Assembly (NCBI GenBank): GCA_035535315.1
Contig: DATLQD010000089.1
Coordinates: forward strand, 1-38,876
From: DASQGA01 sp035535315
GTDB taxonomy: Bacteria; Actinomycetota; Thermoleophilia; Gaiellales; Gaiellaceae
Direction of reading: 5' to 3'
DNA: 38,876 nucleotides
The stretch's first letter is position 1; each line of letters opens with the position of its first letter. Position numbers and translations under genes: made by a program. The notes below the pieces were generated by a model. The model searched no databases, had not been told where the DNA came from, and saw only the letters and a list, made by a program, of their open reading frames with translations. Positions 8,408-15,614 of the stretch are shown here, piece after piece.

Positions 8408-8432
8408 GTTTAGGTGCGGAGCTCCTGGGTAT
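8408..8432 (+). promoter_or_regulatory. SigB/SigF-type promoter GTTT-N15-GGGTAT
   Basis: GTTT at 8408-8411 is separated by exactly 15 bases from GGGTAT at 8427-8432. This matches the general-stress promoter consensus of Bacillus SigB and actinobacterial SigF. Transcription should start near 8440, giving a leader of about 25 bases with a Shine-Dalgarno-like GAAGGG at 8453-8458 before ATG 8465. It is the only clean match I found in the window and it precedes an anti-sigma-like gene. Confidence 0.75.
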
Positions 8433-8464
8433 CAGAGCGACATCGGCCAAGCGAAGGGCGGAGC

Positions 8465-8890
8465 ATGACCAGAGGACAGAGCGTTGTACACGGCGTCGTA
8501 GCACTGACCATCCCCGCGAAGGCCGAGTACATCGTCCTCTCCAGGCTCGCGCTCAGCGGCCTCGCGCGTGCGCGAGCGTTGGAGCCGGCGCTGGTCGCCG
8601 ATCTGAAGCTGGCCCTGACCGAGGCCTGTTCGAACGTGGTCCGCCATGCCTACAAGGAGCAGCCAGCGGGCGAGGTGGAGGTGCGATACGAGCTCGACGA
8701 GGACAAGCTGTCGGTCGAGGTGGTGGACGAGGGGATCGGGTTCGATCCCGAGGCCGCCGCGGCCGCCGCGGGCGACGAGCTCGACGAGGGAGGCCTCGGG
8801 ATCTCGATCATTCGCGCGATCGTCGACGAACTCGACATCAAGTCGGGCGACTCGGGCTCGTCGCTCCGCTTTACGAAGTACCTCGCCTAA
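8465..8890 (+). CDS. RsbW/SpoIIAB-like anti-sigma factor serine kinase (HATPase)
   Basis: 141 residues forming one GHKL ATPase domain. The N box is LTEACSNVVRHAY, the G1 box DEGIGFD and the G2 box GGLGISIIRAI, the pattern of RsbW/SpoIIAB anti-sigma kinases. Such proteins bind a SigB/SigF-type sigma factor and release it when they bind a dephosphorylated anti-anti-sigma (STAS) partner, which they also phosphorylate. No STAS or sigma-B gene is adjacent, so the partners are elsewhere. The ATG at 8465 is chosen because the SigB-type promoter lies upstream of it; the longer in-frame start at 8414 lies inside that promoter. The SigB-type promoter suggests autoregulation, as in the Bacillus sigB operon. 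The trehalose genes downstream fit a stress setting. Confidence 0.88.
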   Translation: MTRGQSVVHGVVALTIPAKAEYIVLSRLALSGLARARALEPALVADLKLALTEACSNVVRHAYKEQPAGEVEVRYELDEDKLSVEVVDEGIGFDPEAAAAAAGDELDEGGLGISIIRAIVDELDIKSGDSGSSLRFTKYLA

Positions 8891-8912
8891 GAGCGACAGG
8901 GACGGCGCGCGC

Positions 8913-8918
8913 TATCCT
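8913..8918 (+). promoter_or_regulatory. -10 box TATCCT for treT (leaderless type)
   Basis: TATCCT is followed by 8 bases and GTG at 8927. treT may therefore be read from its own promoter as well as by read-through from the stress promoter at 8408. Confidence 0.55.
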
Positions 8919-8926
8919 GCGCCGCC

Positions 8927-10207
8927 GTGAAGCCCCAACAGGTCAACGTCGGACAGAAGTCGCTCGCCGACTACGCGCACATCGCCGGGCGAGGGCTCAT
9001 GGAGGAGATCCGTAGGCTGGCGGAGCCGATCGCCGGGAAGCGGGTTCTCCATCTGTCTGCGACGGCTTTCGGCGGCGGCGTCGCGGAGATCCTCTACACG
9101 CTCGTCCCGCTGATGCAAGACGTGGGGCTCGAGACCGAGTGGCAGGTGATCTTCGGGCACGACGAGTTCTTCGACGTCACCAAGGCCATCCACAACGCGA
9201 TCCAGGGCGACCCGCAGACGCTCGACGAGGAGCAGCGGCGAATATTTCGGGAGTGCAACCGGCTGAACGCCGAAGCCCTCCAGGGAAGCTACGACTATGT
9301 CATCGTCCACGACCCCCAGCCGGCCGCCATCCCGGAGTTCAAGCACGAGCTCGGGAACCACTGGATCTGGCGGTGCCATATCGATGTCTCCGAGCCGAAT
9401 CCGGACGTGCTCGCCTTTCTGGCCCCATCGATTGCCCGCTACGACGCGACTGTCTTTCACCGCCGGCAGTACGTGCCCGACATCGGTCTCCCGCCGGCCT
9501 ACATCTGGCCGCCGGCCATCGATCCCCTCGCACCGAAGAACATGGCGCTCTCCGCCGAGGATGCCGCCTACATCGTCGACCAGTTCGGGATCGACGTGAG
9601 CCGGCCCCTCGTCACGCAGGTGTCTCGCTTCGACCCTTGGAAAGACCCGCTTGGTGTCATCGAGGCGTGGCGGCTCCTCCGTGAGCATCACCCGGACGTC
9701 CAGCTCGCGCTCGTCGGCTCCATGGCCCACGACGATCCGGAGGGCTGGGAGTACTACAGCCAGACCGTGGCCGCGGCGGACGGCCACCCTGACATCTACA
9801 TCCTCTCGAACCTGAACAACGTCGGCTCGGTCGAGGTGAACGCGTTCCAGGTGCACTCGGCCGCGCTCATCCAAAAGTCCGTGCGGGAGGGATTCGGCCT
9901 GACCGTGACCGAGGGACTCTGGAAGGGACGTCCGATGGTGGCCGGCCGGGTTGGCGGCATCGTCGACCAGATCTCGGACGGCGAGACCGGGTTCCTCGTC
10001 GACGACGTCCCGGGCTGCGCACTGGCGCTCCAGAAGATCCTCGACGACCCAGCCCGGGCCCGTGCCATGGCGCTGAAAGGCAAGGAGTACGTGCGTATGA
10101 AGTTCCTGACGCCGCGCCTTCTCCGCGACTGGCTTGCGCTCTTCAACCGGCTTGCGGGCAACGAGACGGGCGACGTCGAGCTCGTCGTCGCCGGCCGAGC
10201 CGGCTAG
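8927..10207 (+). CDS. treT: Trehalose synthase TreT (glycosyltransferring, GT4)
   Basis: TreT makes trehalose in one step from a nucleotide-diphosphate glucose and free glucose. The 426-residue protein is a retaining GT-B enzyme of family GT4. Motifs include the N-terminal glycine loop SATAFGGGVAEIL, VIVHDPQPAAIP and WRCHIDVSEPN in the acceptor domain, VSRFDPWKDP, and the donor-site signature KSVREGFGLTVTEGLWKGRP followed by VAGRVGGI. The whole pattern is that of TreT from Thermococcus and Rubrobacter rather than of a generic glycosyltransferase. It is followed 93 bases later by otsA, so two trehalose routes sit together. The likely role is osmotic, heat or desiccation protection. Confidence 0.9.
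   Translation: MKPQQVNVGQKSLADYAHIAGRGLMEEIRRLAEPIAGKRVLHLSATAFGGGVAEILYTLVPLMQDVGLETEWQVIFGHDEFFDVTKAIHNAIQGDPQTLDEEQRRIFRECNRLNAEALQGSYDYVIVHDPQPAAIPEFKHELGNHWIWRCHIDVSEPNPDVLAFLAPSIARYDATVFHRRQYVPDIGLPPAYIWPPAIDPLAPKNMALSAEDAAYIVDQFGIDVSRPLVTQVSRFDPWKDPLGVIEAWRLLREHHPDVQLALVGSMAHDDPEGWEYYSQTVAAADGHPDIYILSNLNNVGSVEVNAFQVHSAALIQKSVREGFGLTVTEGLWKGRPMVAGRVGGIVDQISDGETGFLVDDVPGCALALQKILDDPARARAMALKGKEYVRMKFLTPRLLRDWLALFNRLAGNETGDVELVVAGRAG
10190..10204 (+). terminator. Weak stem-loop at the treT stop codon
   Basis: GCCGGC (10190-10195) and GCCGGC (10199-10204) can form a 6 bp hairpin with a 3-base loop just before the treT TAG. There is no U-tract, so it is at best a weak pause or stability element. 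Confidence 0.2.
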
Positions 10208-10288
10208 AGCCGTTTCAGGCTGACGCGGGGGCACCGGCACCGCGCCTGGCCCGACATCCGAGGGCGTGTCGATTGCAGATCAAGCATC

Positions 10289-10294
10289 TAGGGT
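10289..10294 (+). promoter_or_regulatory. -10 box TAGGGT for otsA (leaderless type)
   Basis: TAGGGT is followed by 6 bases and GTG at 10301. It lies in the 93-base gap after treT. Confidence 0.5.
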
Positions 10295-10300
10295 TCCCTT

Positions 10301-11776
10301 GTGGCTGCTCGCCGTGAGCTGATCGTTGTCTCGAACCGCGCGCCGGTCACGTTCTCGCGCGGCGACGAGGGCGACCGGGCGGTGAGCCGGGGCGGCGGCG
10401 GGCTCGTCACCGGCCTCAGCAGTCTCGTCAGCCTCCACGACGTCACCTGGATCGCCAGCGCGATGAGCCTCGAGGACGCCGTCGTAGCGAACGAAGCCCC
10501 TGACGAGCCGCTCGAGGTGACCGCGCGGGATGGATCTCCGTATCGCCTGCGCCTGATCGCGCACGATCCGGCCGCGTACGACTGGTACTACAACGTCGTC
10601 TCGAACCCGATCCTCTGGTTTGCGCAGCACTATCTGTGGGGCCTGGCGGAGGCTCCCAACTTCGATCACGGCCTCCACCATGCGTGGGATGAGGGCTACC
10701 GGGCTGTGAACAGAGCATTCGCAGACGCGGTCTTGGACGAGCTCGAGCGCAGGCCCGGGGCGTCCGTCTTCTTTCACGACTACCACCTGTACCTCGCTCC
10801 CTCGTTCGTCCGGGAGGCGCGTCCGGACGCGACGCTCGCGCATTTCGTGCACATCCCGTGGCCCCAGCCCGACTACTGGCGTGTCCTGCCGGACTCGATT
10901 CGCCGGGCCCTTCACCAGGGAGTGCTGGCGAACGACGTCGTGAGCTTCCACACGCCACGCTGGCGACTCAACTTCCTTCGCTGCTGTGAGGACATCCTCG
11001 GCGCGGAGGTGGACCAGGACCGCGGCGAGGCGCGCGTGCGAGACCGGATCACTCAAGTGCGCTGCGCGCCGATCTCGGTCGACGTTCGAGAGTTCCAGGA
11101 ACTGGCCGGGAGCGAGCAAGTGCTCGCAGCCGAGGCGGAGATCATCGCCGAGCGCCCGGAGTTCCTCGTGGTGCGCGTCGACCGGACCGATCCGTCGAAG
11201 AACGTTGTCCGGGGGTTCCGGGCGTTCGACCTGTACCTCGACGCCCATCCCGAGATGCACGGACGGGTCGGCATGTTGGCCCTCCTCGACCCGTCCCGTC
11301 AGGACATCCCAGAATATTCGGAGTACCTCGGCGCGATCCAGCGGTCAGCCAGGGCTGTGAACGACCGTTTCCAGCGGCCGGGGTGGAAGCCGCTCGATCT
11401 CCAGATCCAGGACAACTTCCCCCAGTCCCTCGCCGCCTACAAGCAGTTCGACGTCCTGCTCGTGAACGCGATCTTCGACGGCATGAACCTGGTCGCGAAG
11501 GAGGCGCCTCTCATCAACGTGAGAGACGGGGTCATGATCCTCTCGGAGAACGCCGGCGCGCACGAAGAGCTGGCCGACTGGGCTGTCTCGATCAACCCGT
11601 TCGACGTGGCCGGCCAGGCTGAGGCGATCCACACGGCCATCACGATGCCGCAGAGCGAGCGGGCGGCGAGGATCATGGCGATTCGCGACTGGGTGGGCGG
11701 CCACGACAACAGCAAATGGATCGAGACGCAACTCACCGACCTCGACGAAGCCGTGGCTTCGGCGCGAGTACACTGA
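10301..11776 (+). CDS. otsA: Trehalose-6-phosphate synthase-like GT20 glycosyltransferase
   Basis: 491 residues of family GT20, which joins nucleotide-glucose to glucose-6-phosphate. Seen are the N-terminal IVVSNRAPVTF and glycine loop SRGGGGLVTGL, the HDYHLYLAP motif, HIPWPQPDYW (the FLHIPFP region) and the donor-binding DGMNLVAKEAPLIN. The sugar-phosphate motif usually read as RLDYTKG appears as RVDRTDPSKN, so the Lys and Arg are kept but the context is altered. Related GT20 enzymes make glucosylglycerol-phosphate, so substrate is probable rather than certain. No OtsB phosphatase gene is next to it. The start GTG at 10301 gives the family's usual short lead before VVSNR and is preceded by a -10 box. 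Confidence 0.85.
   Translation: MAARRELIVVSNRAPVTFSRGDEGDRAVSRGGGGLVTGLSSLVSLHDVTWIASAMSLEDAVVANEAPDEPLEVTARDGSPYRLRLIAHDPAAYDWYYNVVSNPILWFAQHYLWGLAEAPNFDHGLHHAWDEGYRAVNRAFADAVLDELERRPGASVFFHDYHLYLAPSFVREARPDATLAHFVHIPWPQPDYWRVLPDSIRRALHQGVLANDVVSFHTPRWRLNFLRCCEDILGAEVDQDRGEARVRDRITQVRCAPISVDVREFQELAGSEQVLAAEAEIIAERPEFLVVRVDRTDPSKNVVRGFRAFDLYLDAHPEMHGRVGMLALLDPSRQDIPEYSEYLGAIQRSARAVNDRFQRPGWKPLDLQIQDNFPQSLAAYKQFDVLLVNAIFDGMNLVAKEAPLINVRDGVMILSENAGAHEELADWAVSINPFDVAGQAEAIHTAITMPQSERAARIMAIRDWVGGHDNSKWIETQLTDLDEAVASARVH
11769..11774 (+). promoter_or_regulatory. -10 box TACACT for moaC (leaderless type)
   Basis: TACACT is followed by 7 bases and GTG at 11782. Its last base is the first base of the otsA stop codon. 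Confidence 0.6.
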
Positions 11777-11781
11777 TTTCG

Positions 11782-12243
11782 GTGTCTCGCCCCGACGGCG
11801 CGAAGCTCAGCCACGTGGACGAGGAGGGGGCGGTCAGCATGGTCGACGTAGGAGGAAAGCCGCTCGAGCGGCGCCGAGCGACCGCGAGCGCTTTCGTCAG
11901 GATGCATGCGGGCACAGCGGCGACGCTCCGTTCGCTTCCGAAGGGCGACGCTCTCTCCACCGCGCAGATCGCCGGCATCATGGCCGCGAAGCGGACCGCG
12001 GAGTTGATCCCGCTCTGCCACCCGCTTCCACTTGCGCACGTCGACGTTCGGTTGGTTGTCGAGCACGAAGGCGTGTCGATCGAGGCGACGGCGGAGACGA
12101 CGGCGCAGACTGGCGTCGAGATGGAGGCGCTCACGGCCGTCTCCGTCGCCGCCCTGACCGTCTATGACATGGCGAAGGCGGTCGACAAGGAAATGGTCGT
12201 AGAGGGCGTCAGGCTGCTCGAGAAGATCAAGGGCCCGGCGTGA
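11782..12243 (+). CDS. moaC: Cyclic pyranopterin monophosphate synthase MoaC
   Basis: MoaC works with MoaA in the first stage of molybdenum cofactor synthesis, forming cyclic pyranopterin monophosphate. The 153-residue product has the family length and its signatures: LSHVDEEGAVSMVDVGGK at the start, AAKRTAELIPLCHPLPL in the centre, and TGVEMEALTAVSVAALTVYDMAKAVDK near the end, which contains the conserved active-site residues. The GTG at 11782 is picked from the -10 box 7 bases upstream; an in-frame GTG at 11716 lies in otsA and has no support. It overlaps moaB by GTGA and heads a long plus-strand run into ccm and hem genes. Confidence 0.95.
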   Translation: MSRPDGAKLSHVDEEGAVSMVDVGGKPLERRRATASAFVRMHAGTAATLRSLPKGDALSTAQIAGIMAAKRTAELIPLCHPLPLAHVDVRLVVEHEGVSIEATAETTAQTGVEMEALTAVSVAALTVYDMAKAVDKEMVVEGVRLLEKIKGPA

Positions 12244-12719
12244 GAGCGGCGGTCCTCACCGTCTCCGACCGCGTATCCGCGGGTGAGCGCGAGGATCTGA
12301 GCGGGGACGAGCTCGAGTCGCTGCTTCGCGCCGAGGGGCACGACGTGGTGCGCCGTGTTGTTCCAGATGAGCATGAAGAGATCGCAGCGGCGCTCCGCGA
12401 GCTCTCGGGGGAGGCCTCCCTGGTCCTGACGACCGGCGGCACCGGCCTTGCTCCGAGGGACGTGACTCCGGAAGCGACGGCGAGCGTCCTCGAGCGACCT
12501 GCGCCCGGTATCGCCGAGGCCGTTCGCGCAGACGCGATCCGTCGCACTCCGCACGGTCTCCTCTCGCGCGGCAAGGCCGGCACCCTGGGGCATGCCCTGA
12601 TCGTGAATTTTCCCGGCTCCCCGGGTGGGTGCCGGGACGGGTTTGCCGTCTTGCGCCCGGCGCTCGGCCATGCGCTGGCCCTGTTGTCAGACAAGGCAAC
12701 TACACACACCCAGACGTGA
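12240..12719 (+). CDS. moaB: Molybdopterin adenylyltransferase/MoaB-MogA family protein
   Basis: 159 residues of the MoCF-binding fold. The motif VLTTGGTGLAPRDVTPEAT is the nucleotide-binding TGGTG loop of MogA/MoaB, which adenylylates molybdopterin before MoeA inserts molybdate. The N-terminus RAAVLTVSDRVSAGEREDLSG and the later NFPGSPGGCRDGF also match. Whether it should be called MogA or MoaB cannot be decided from sequence alone; in actinobacteria the single-domain protein usually does the MogA reaction. The GTG start overlaps the moaC stop (GTGA), and the gene ends 4 bases before ccmA, so it is probably cotranscribed in both directions of the run. Confidence 0.92.
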   Translation: MRAAVLTVSDRVSAGEREDLSGDELESLLRAEGHDVVRRVVPDEHEEIAAALRELSGEASLVLTTGGTGLAPRDVTPEATASVLERPAPGIAEAVRADAIRRTPHGLLSRGKAGTLGHALIVNFPGSPGGCRDGFAVLRPALGHALALLSDKATTHTQT

Positions 12720-12723
12720 CCGC

Positions 12724-13317
12724 GTGATTGTCGCCCGCGACCTTGAGCGCCGTTTCGGCTCCAAGCGGATTCTTCGTGGTCTCGACCTCGACGTCGGAGA
12801 GCGGGACTTCCTCGTCGTGACGGGGCCGAACGGCTCGGGAAAGTCGACGCTTCTCAGCCTGTGCGCGGGGCTCCTCGCTCCCACGGGCGGCACCATCGAC
12901 GTCGCAGCCGGCCGGGGCGAGATCGGGTACCTGGCCCACGAGTCGCTCCTCTACAAAGAACTGACCGCCCTCGAGAACCTCGATCTCTATGGTCGTCTCT
13001 ACCGCGTGCCGGAGCGGCGCGAGCGGATCGGCATGCTTCTCGAGCGGTTCTTGCTCTGGGAAGCGCGACACGAGCGAATCGCAGTCTTCTCGCGCGGCAT
13101 GGTGCAGCGCCTCGCGCTGTGCCGGGCCCTCCTCCACGAGCCGCGCCTCTTGCTTCTGGACGAGCCGTACACGGGCCTCGATCCGGCAGGCGCCACCCTC
13201 CTCGACGGGGAGCTCGAGGCGTTGCGGGGGGCACGCACGATCGTCGCGGCGACCCACGAACCGGACCGTCTCAGGACGCTCGCGACAGCTCGCCTCGAGC
13301 TTGTGAGGGCCGCGTGA
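12724..13317 (+). CDS. ccmA: Heme exporter ATPase CcmA
   Basis: 197-residue ABC ATPase. Walker A is GPNGSGKST, the signature region is FSRGMVQRLALCRALL (the CcmA-type variant of LSGGQ), Walker B is LLLLDEPYTGLD, and the H-loop His is in AATHEPDR. The short length, the GM-QRL signature and the downstream ccmB and ccmC identify CcmA, which powers release of holo-CcmE in cytochrome c maturation System I. The GTG at 12724 gives a normal N-terminus (IVARDLERRFG); it follows the moaB stop by 4 bases and has no ribosome binding site, so it is likely translated by coupling. It overlaps ccmB by GTGA. Confidence 0.92.
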   Translation: MIVARDLERRFGSKRILRGLDLDVGERDFLVVTGPNGSGKSTLLSLCAGLLAPTGGTIDVAAGRGEIGYLAHESLLYKELTALENLDLYGRLYRVPERRERIGMLLERFLLWEARHERIAVFSRGMVQRLALCRALLHEPRLLLLDEPYTGLDPAGATLLDGELEALRGARTIVAATHEPDRLRTLATARLELVRAA

Positions 13318-13952
13318 CCTACTTCGGCGACGTCGTCGCGCTCGCCCGCAAGGACATTCTCCTCGAGCTGCGCTCTCGCGACACCCTGCCGGCCATGCTC
13401 CTCTTCGTGGTCTCGACGCTCGTCGTCTTCCACTTCGCGCTTCCCTCCGACTCGTCGGACCTTGCCGCGGGCGGCCTGCTCTGGGTTGCGATCGTCTTCA
13501 CGGCGCTCCTGGGTCTGACCCGCGCCTTCGCGGCCGAGCGGGAACAGCGGCTCCTCGACGGCCTCGTCCTTGCCCCATGCGACCGGAGCGCGATCTGGCT
13601 TGCGAAGGGGGCGAGCGTGATGGCGTTTCTCCTCTTGGCGGAAGCGGTCGCGCTCCCGGCCTTCGCGCTCTTCTTCGCCCCGGTGGATGCGAGGCTGGTC
13701 GCGGCCGTGCTCCTGGCCGACGTCGGGATCGCCGCTGTCGGAACGCTCCTGGCGGCCATGGCCGCTGCGAGCCGGGCGCGCGAGCTGTTGCTCCCGCTTC
13801 TCTTCCTCCCGCTCGCGATTCCCGTCATCGTGGGCGGCGTCGGGGCGACCGTCGCGGAGGAGCCGGGGCGCTATCTTGGCTTCCTCGCCCTCTACGACCT
13901 GCTTTTTGCGATCCTGTCCTGGGCCAGCTTTGAGTATGTGGTTACGGAATAA
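13314..13952 (+). CDS. ccmB: Heme exporter permease CcmB
   Basis: 212 residues with about six transmembrane helices. The N-terminal ALARKDILLELRSRDTLPAMLLF segment contains the conserved cytoplasmic amphipathic stretch of CcmB, followed by AFAAEREQRLLDGLVLAP, a diagnostic CcmB loop. CcmB is the membrane partner of CcmA in the CcmABCD complex that loads heme on CcmE. The start GTG overlaps the ccmA stop and the 3' end overlaps ccmC by 17 bases, which makes coupled translation of all three likely. Membrane segments in the second half (LLLPLLFLPLAIPVIVG and neighbours) match the family. Confidence 0.92.
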   Translation: MTYFGDVVALARKDILLELRSRDTLPAMLLFVVSTLVVFHFALPSDSSDLAAGGLLWVAIVFTALLGLTRAFAAEREQRLLDGLVLAPCDRSAIWLAKGASVMAFLLLAEAVALPAFALFFAPVDARLVAAVLLADVGIAAVGTLLAAMAAASRARELLLPLLFLPLAIPVIVGGVGATVAEEPGRYLGFLALYDLLFAILSWASFEYVVTE

Positions 13953-14619
13953 CCGCGGCGTCGCGCTCGCTGCGACGGCTGCCTTCCTCCTTCTCACCGG
14001 GATCTCGCTCGCGTTCTTCTGGGTTCCCGATGACGTCGACCAGGGCTTCAGCCAGCGGATCTTCTACATTCACGTCCCCGTCGCTCTCACGGCCTACGCG
14101 TGCTTCGGGTGGGGGGCCTGGAAGGCGCTGCGCCTCCTCTGGACGCGCGAGACGCGGTACGACCTCGAGAGCTATACGGCCGTGCACATGGGTGTCATCT
14201 TCGGGATCCTCACGCTCGTGACCGGCTCGATCTGGGCCCGGATCTCCTGGGGCGTCTGGTGGAGCTGGGGCGAACGCCAGCTCGTTCTCTTTCTCGTCCT
14301 TTTCCTCTTTTACTCCGCCTACTTCATGCTTCGCTACTCGACGGAACCCGGGCCGCGGAGAGAGCGCATGTCGGCTGTCTACGCGCTCTTCGGCGTCGTG
14401 CTGATACCCGTCAGCTTCCTGGCCATCCGGCTCGCCGAGGGCTTCATCCATCCAACCGTGTTCACTCGCGACGGCCCGCAGATGGCCGGCTCGATGTTCT
14501 TCGTCTTCTGCGTCTGTCTCGCGGGCACGCTCGCGCTTGCCGGAGCCCTCTACGCGAATGAGCTCCTCGGCAAGCGTGTGGACGCGAGTTTGCGTCAGCT
14601 CGAGGAGGCGCTGGCGTGA
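13936..14619 (+). CDS. ccmC: Heme handling protein CcmC
   Basis: 227 residues, six predicted transmembrane helices. CcmC presents heme to CcmE through a tryptophan-rich WWD loop flanked by two His ligands. The first His is in IFYIHVPVAL, and a later His is in GFIHPTVF. The WWD loop reads RISWGVWWSWGERQL: the tryptophans are intact but the Asp that normally follows WW-W is Gly-Glu. The ATG at 13936 inside the end of ccmB is the best start, giving the short N-terminus before the first helix. It overlaps ccmD by GTGA. CcmE, CcmF and CcmH are not in the window. Confidence 0.92.
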   Translation: MWLRNNRGVALAATAAFLLLTGISLAFFWVPDDVDQGFSQRIFYIHVPVALTAYACFGWGAWKALRLLWTRETRYDLESYTAVHMGVIFGILTLVTGSIWARISWGVWWSWGERQLVLFLVLFLFYSAYFMLRYSTEPGPRRERMSAVYALFGVVLIPVSFLAIRLAEGFIHPTVFTRDGPQMAGSMFFVFCVCLAGTLALAGALYANELLGKRVDASLRQLEEALA

Positions 14620-14816
14620 CCACGGCCGAGAAGTACGTGACGGCCGCCTATCTCGTCGTCCTCGCTGTCGTCCTCCTCTACGTGGTCGTCTACGCCTTCA
14701 AGCTGGCACGTCTCGAGCGGGAGGTCTCTCGGCTCGCTCGGTTGGCCGCCGAGCGCCGCGTCCCTGACGAAGCTCCGAAGGTCAAGCCCGCCGAGCCCGC
14801 CCGGACGGTGAACTGA
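14616..14816 (+). CDS. ccmD: CcmD-like small membrane protein
   Basis: 66 residues: one transmembrane helix (about 10-28, AAYLVVLAVVLLYVVVYAF) followed by a basic, coiled-coil-like cytoplasmic tail (LARLEREVSRLARLAAERR). Sequence similarity in CcmD is always weak; the assignment rests on size, topology and position immediately after ccmC with a GTGA overlap. CcmD stabilises the CcmABC complex and helps release holo-CcmE. The stop codon overlaps the next ATG by one base (TGATG). Confidence 0.75.
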   Translation: MTTAEKYVTAAYLVVLAVVLLYVVVYAFKLARLEREVSRLARLAAERRVPDEAPKVKPAEPARTVN

Positions 14817-15613
14817 TGGGCGAAGCGGCAGTTCTCCTCCTGTGGCCCGCGCTCCTCGGGTACGGCGAGGCCGCGATCGCCTATGCGGGCGAGACGATTC
14901 GCCCGGGCCGGCCCGGGCGGTACGCGATCTGGGGTGTCAGGGTCGGTTGGCTCGCACAGACCGCCCTGCTCGGGCTCCAGGCGGCTCGGGCCGAGGGCTG
15001 GCCCTGGGGCACCTGGGCCGGCTCCCTGAATCTCTTCGTCTGGATGTGCGTCGGTGCCTATCTGATCTGGGGCTGCCGCCCGCGCTTCCGCCTGCTCGGC
15101 TCCGTTGTGATGCCGTTTGCTCTCGGCCTCTTCGTGCTCGCGTGGGCGGCGGGCGGTGCCGGTGCCCCTCGCAGCAGCGACTTCGGCGACGCCTTCCTGG
15201 CGCTCCACGTCGGGCTCGTCCTGGCCGCGTTCGCCGGCTTCACACTCGCCGCCGCTCTGGCGGCGCTCTACCTCAGGCAGGAGCGGAAGCTGAAGCAACA
15301 CGAACCCGGCGTCCTCCGCCAGCGTGCGCCTTCTCTCGTGACACTCGACCGGCTGACGGGGCAGACGATCGCCGTCGCGGTGCCCGCACTCACGGCCGGC
15401 CTTGCGATCGGGGTCGTACGGGTTGAGTCGGAGGGCGTGGCCCTCGACGCAACGATGGCGGTCGCACTCGGGACGTGGGTGCTCTATGCAGCCTTCGTCA
15501 TCCTTCGCTACGGACTCGGCTGGCGCGGCCGGCGGACGGCGCAGCTTGCAATCGCCGGCTTCGCTCTCGTGCTCGTCTTACGGCTTGTGATCACTCCGGT
15601 TGGACATTTCTGA
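14816..15613 (+). CDS. hemX: HemX/CcsA-family cytochrome c assembly membrane protein
   Basis: 265 residues with about eight hydrophobic helices. The segment LNLFVWMCVGAYLIWG and the later ALHVGLVLAAFAGFTLA followed by ALYLRQERKLK match the HemX branch of the CcsA/CcmF/CcmC heme-handling superfamily. In Bacillus HemX sits next to hemA and lowers the amount of glutamyl-tRNA reductase; here it likewise precedes hemA by 1 base. Because it follows ccmABCD it may instead help heme transfer to cytochromes. A role linking heme export and heme synthesis is an inference from position. The ATG overlaps the ccmD stop. Confidence 0.85.
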   Translation: MGEAAVLLLWPALLGYGEAAIAYAGETIRPGRPGRYAIWGVRVGWLAQTALLGLQAARAEGWPWGTWAGSLNLFVWMCVGAYLIWGCRPRFRLLGSVVMPFALGLFVLAWAAGGAGAPRSSDFGDAFLALHVGLVLAAFAGFTLAAALAALYLRQERKLKQHEPGVLRQRAPSLVTLDRLTGQTIAVAVPALTAGLAIGVVRVESEGVALDATMAVALGTWVLYAAFVILRYGLGWRGRRTAQLAIAGFALVLVLRLVITPVGHF

Positions 15614-15614
15614 C

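Noticed and set aside
8912..10240. 442-codon minus-strand open frame opposite treT
   Set aside because: treT is complete on the plus strand with all GT4 motifs; the antisense frame has low-complexity charged sequence only.
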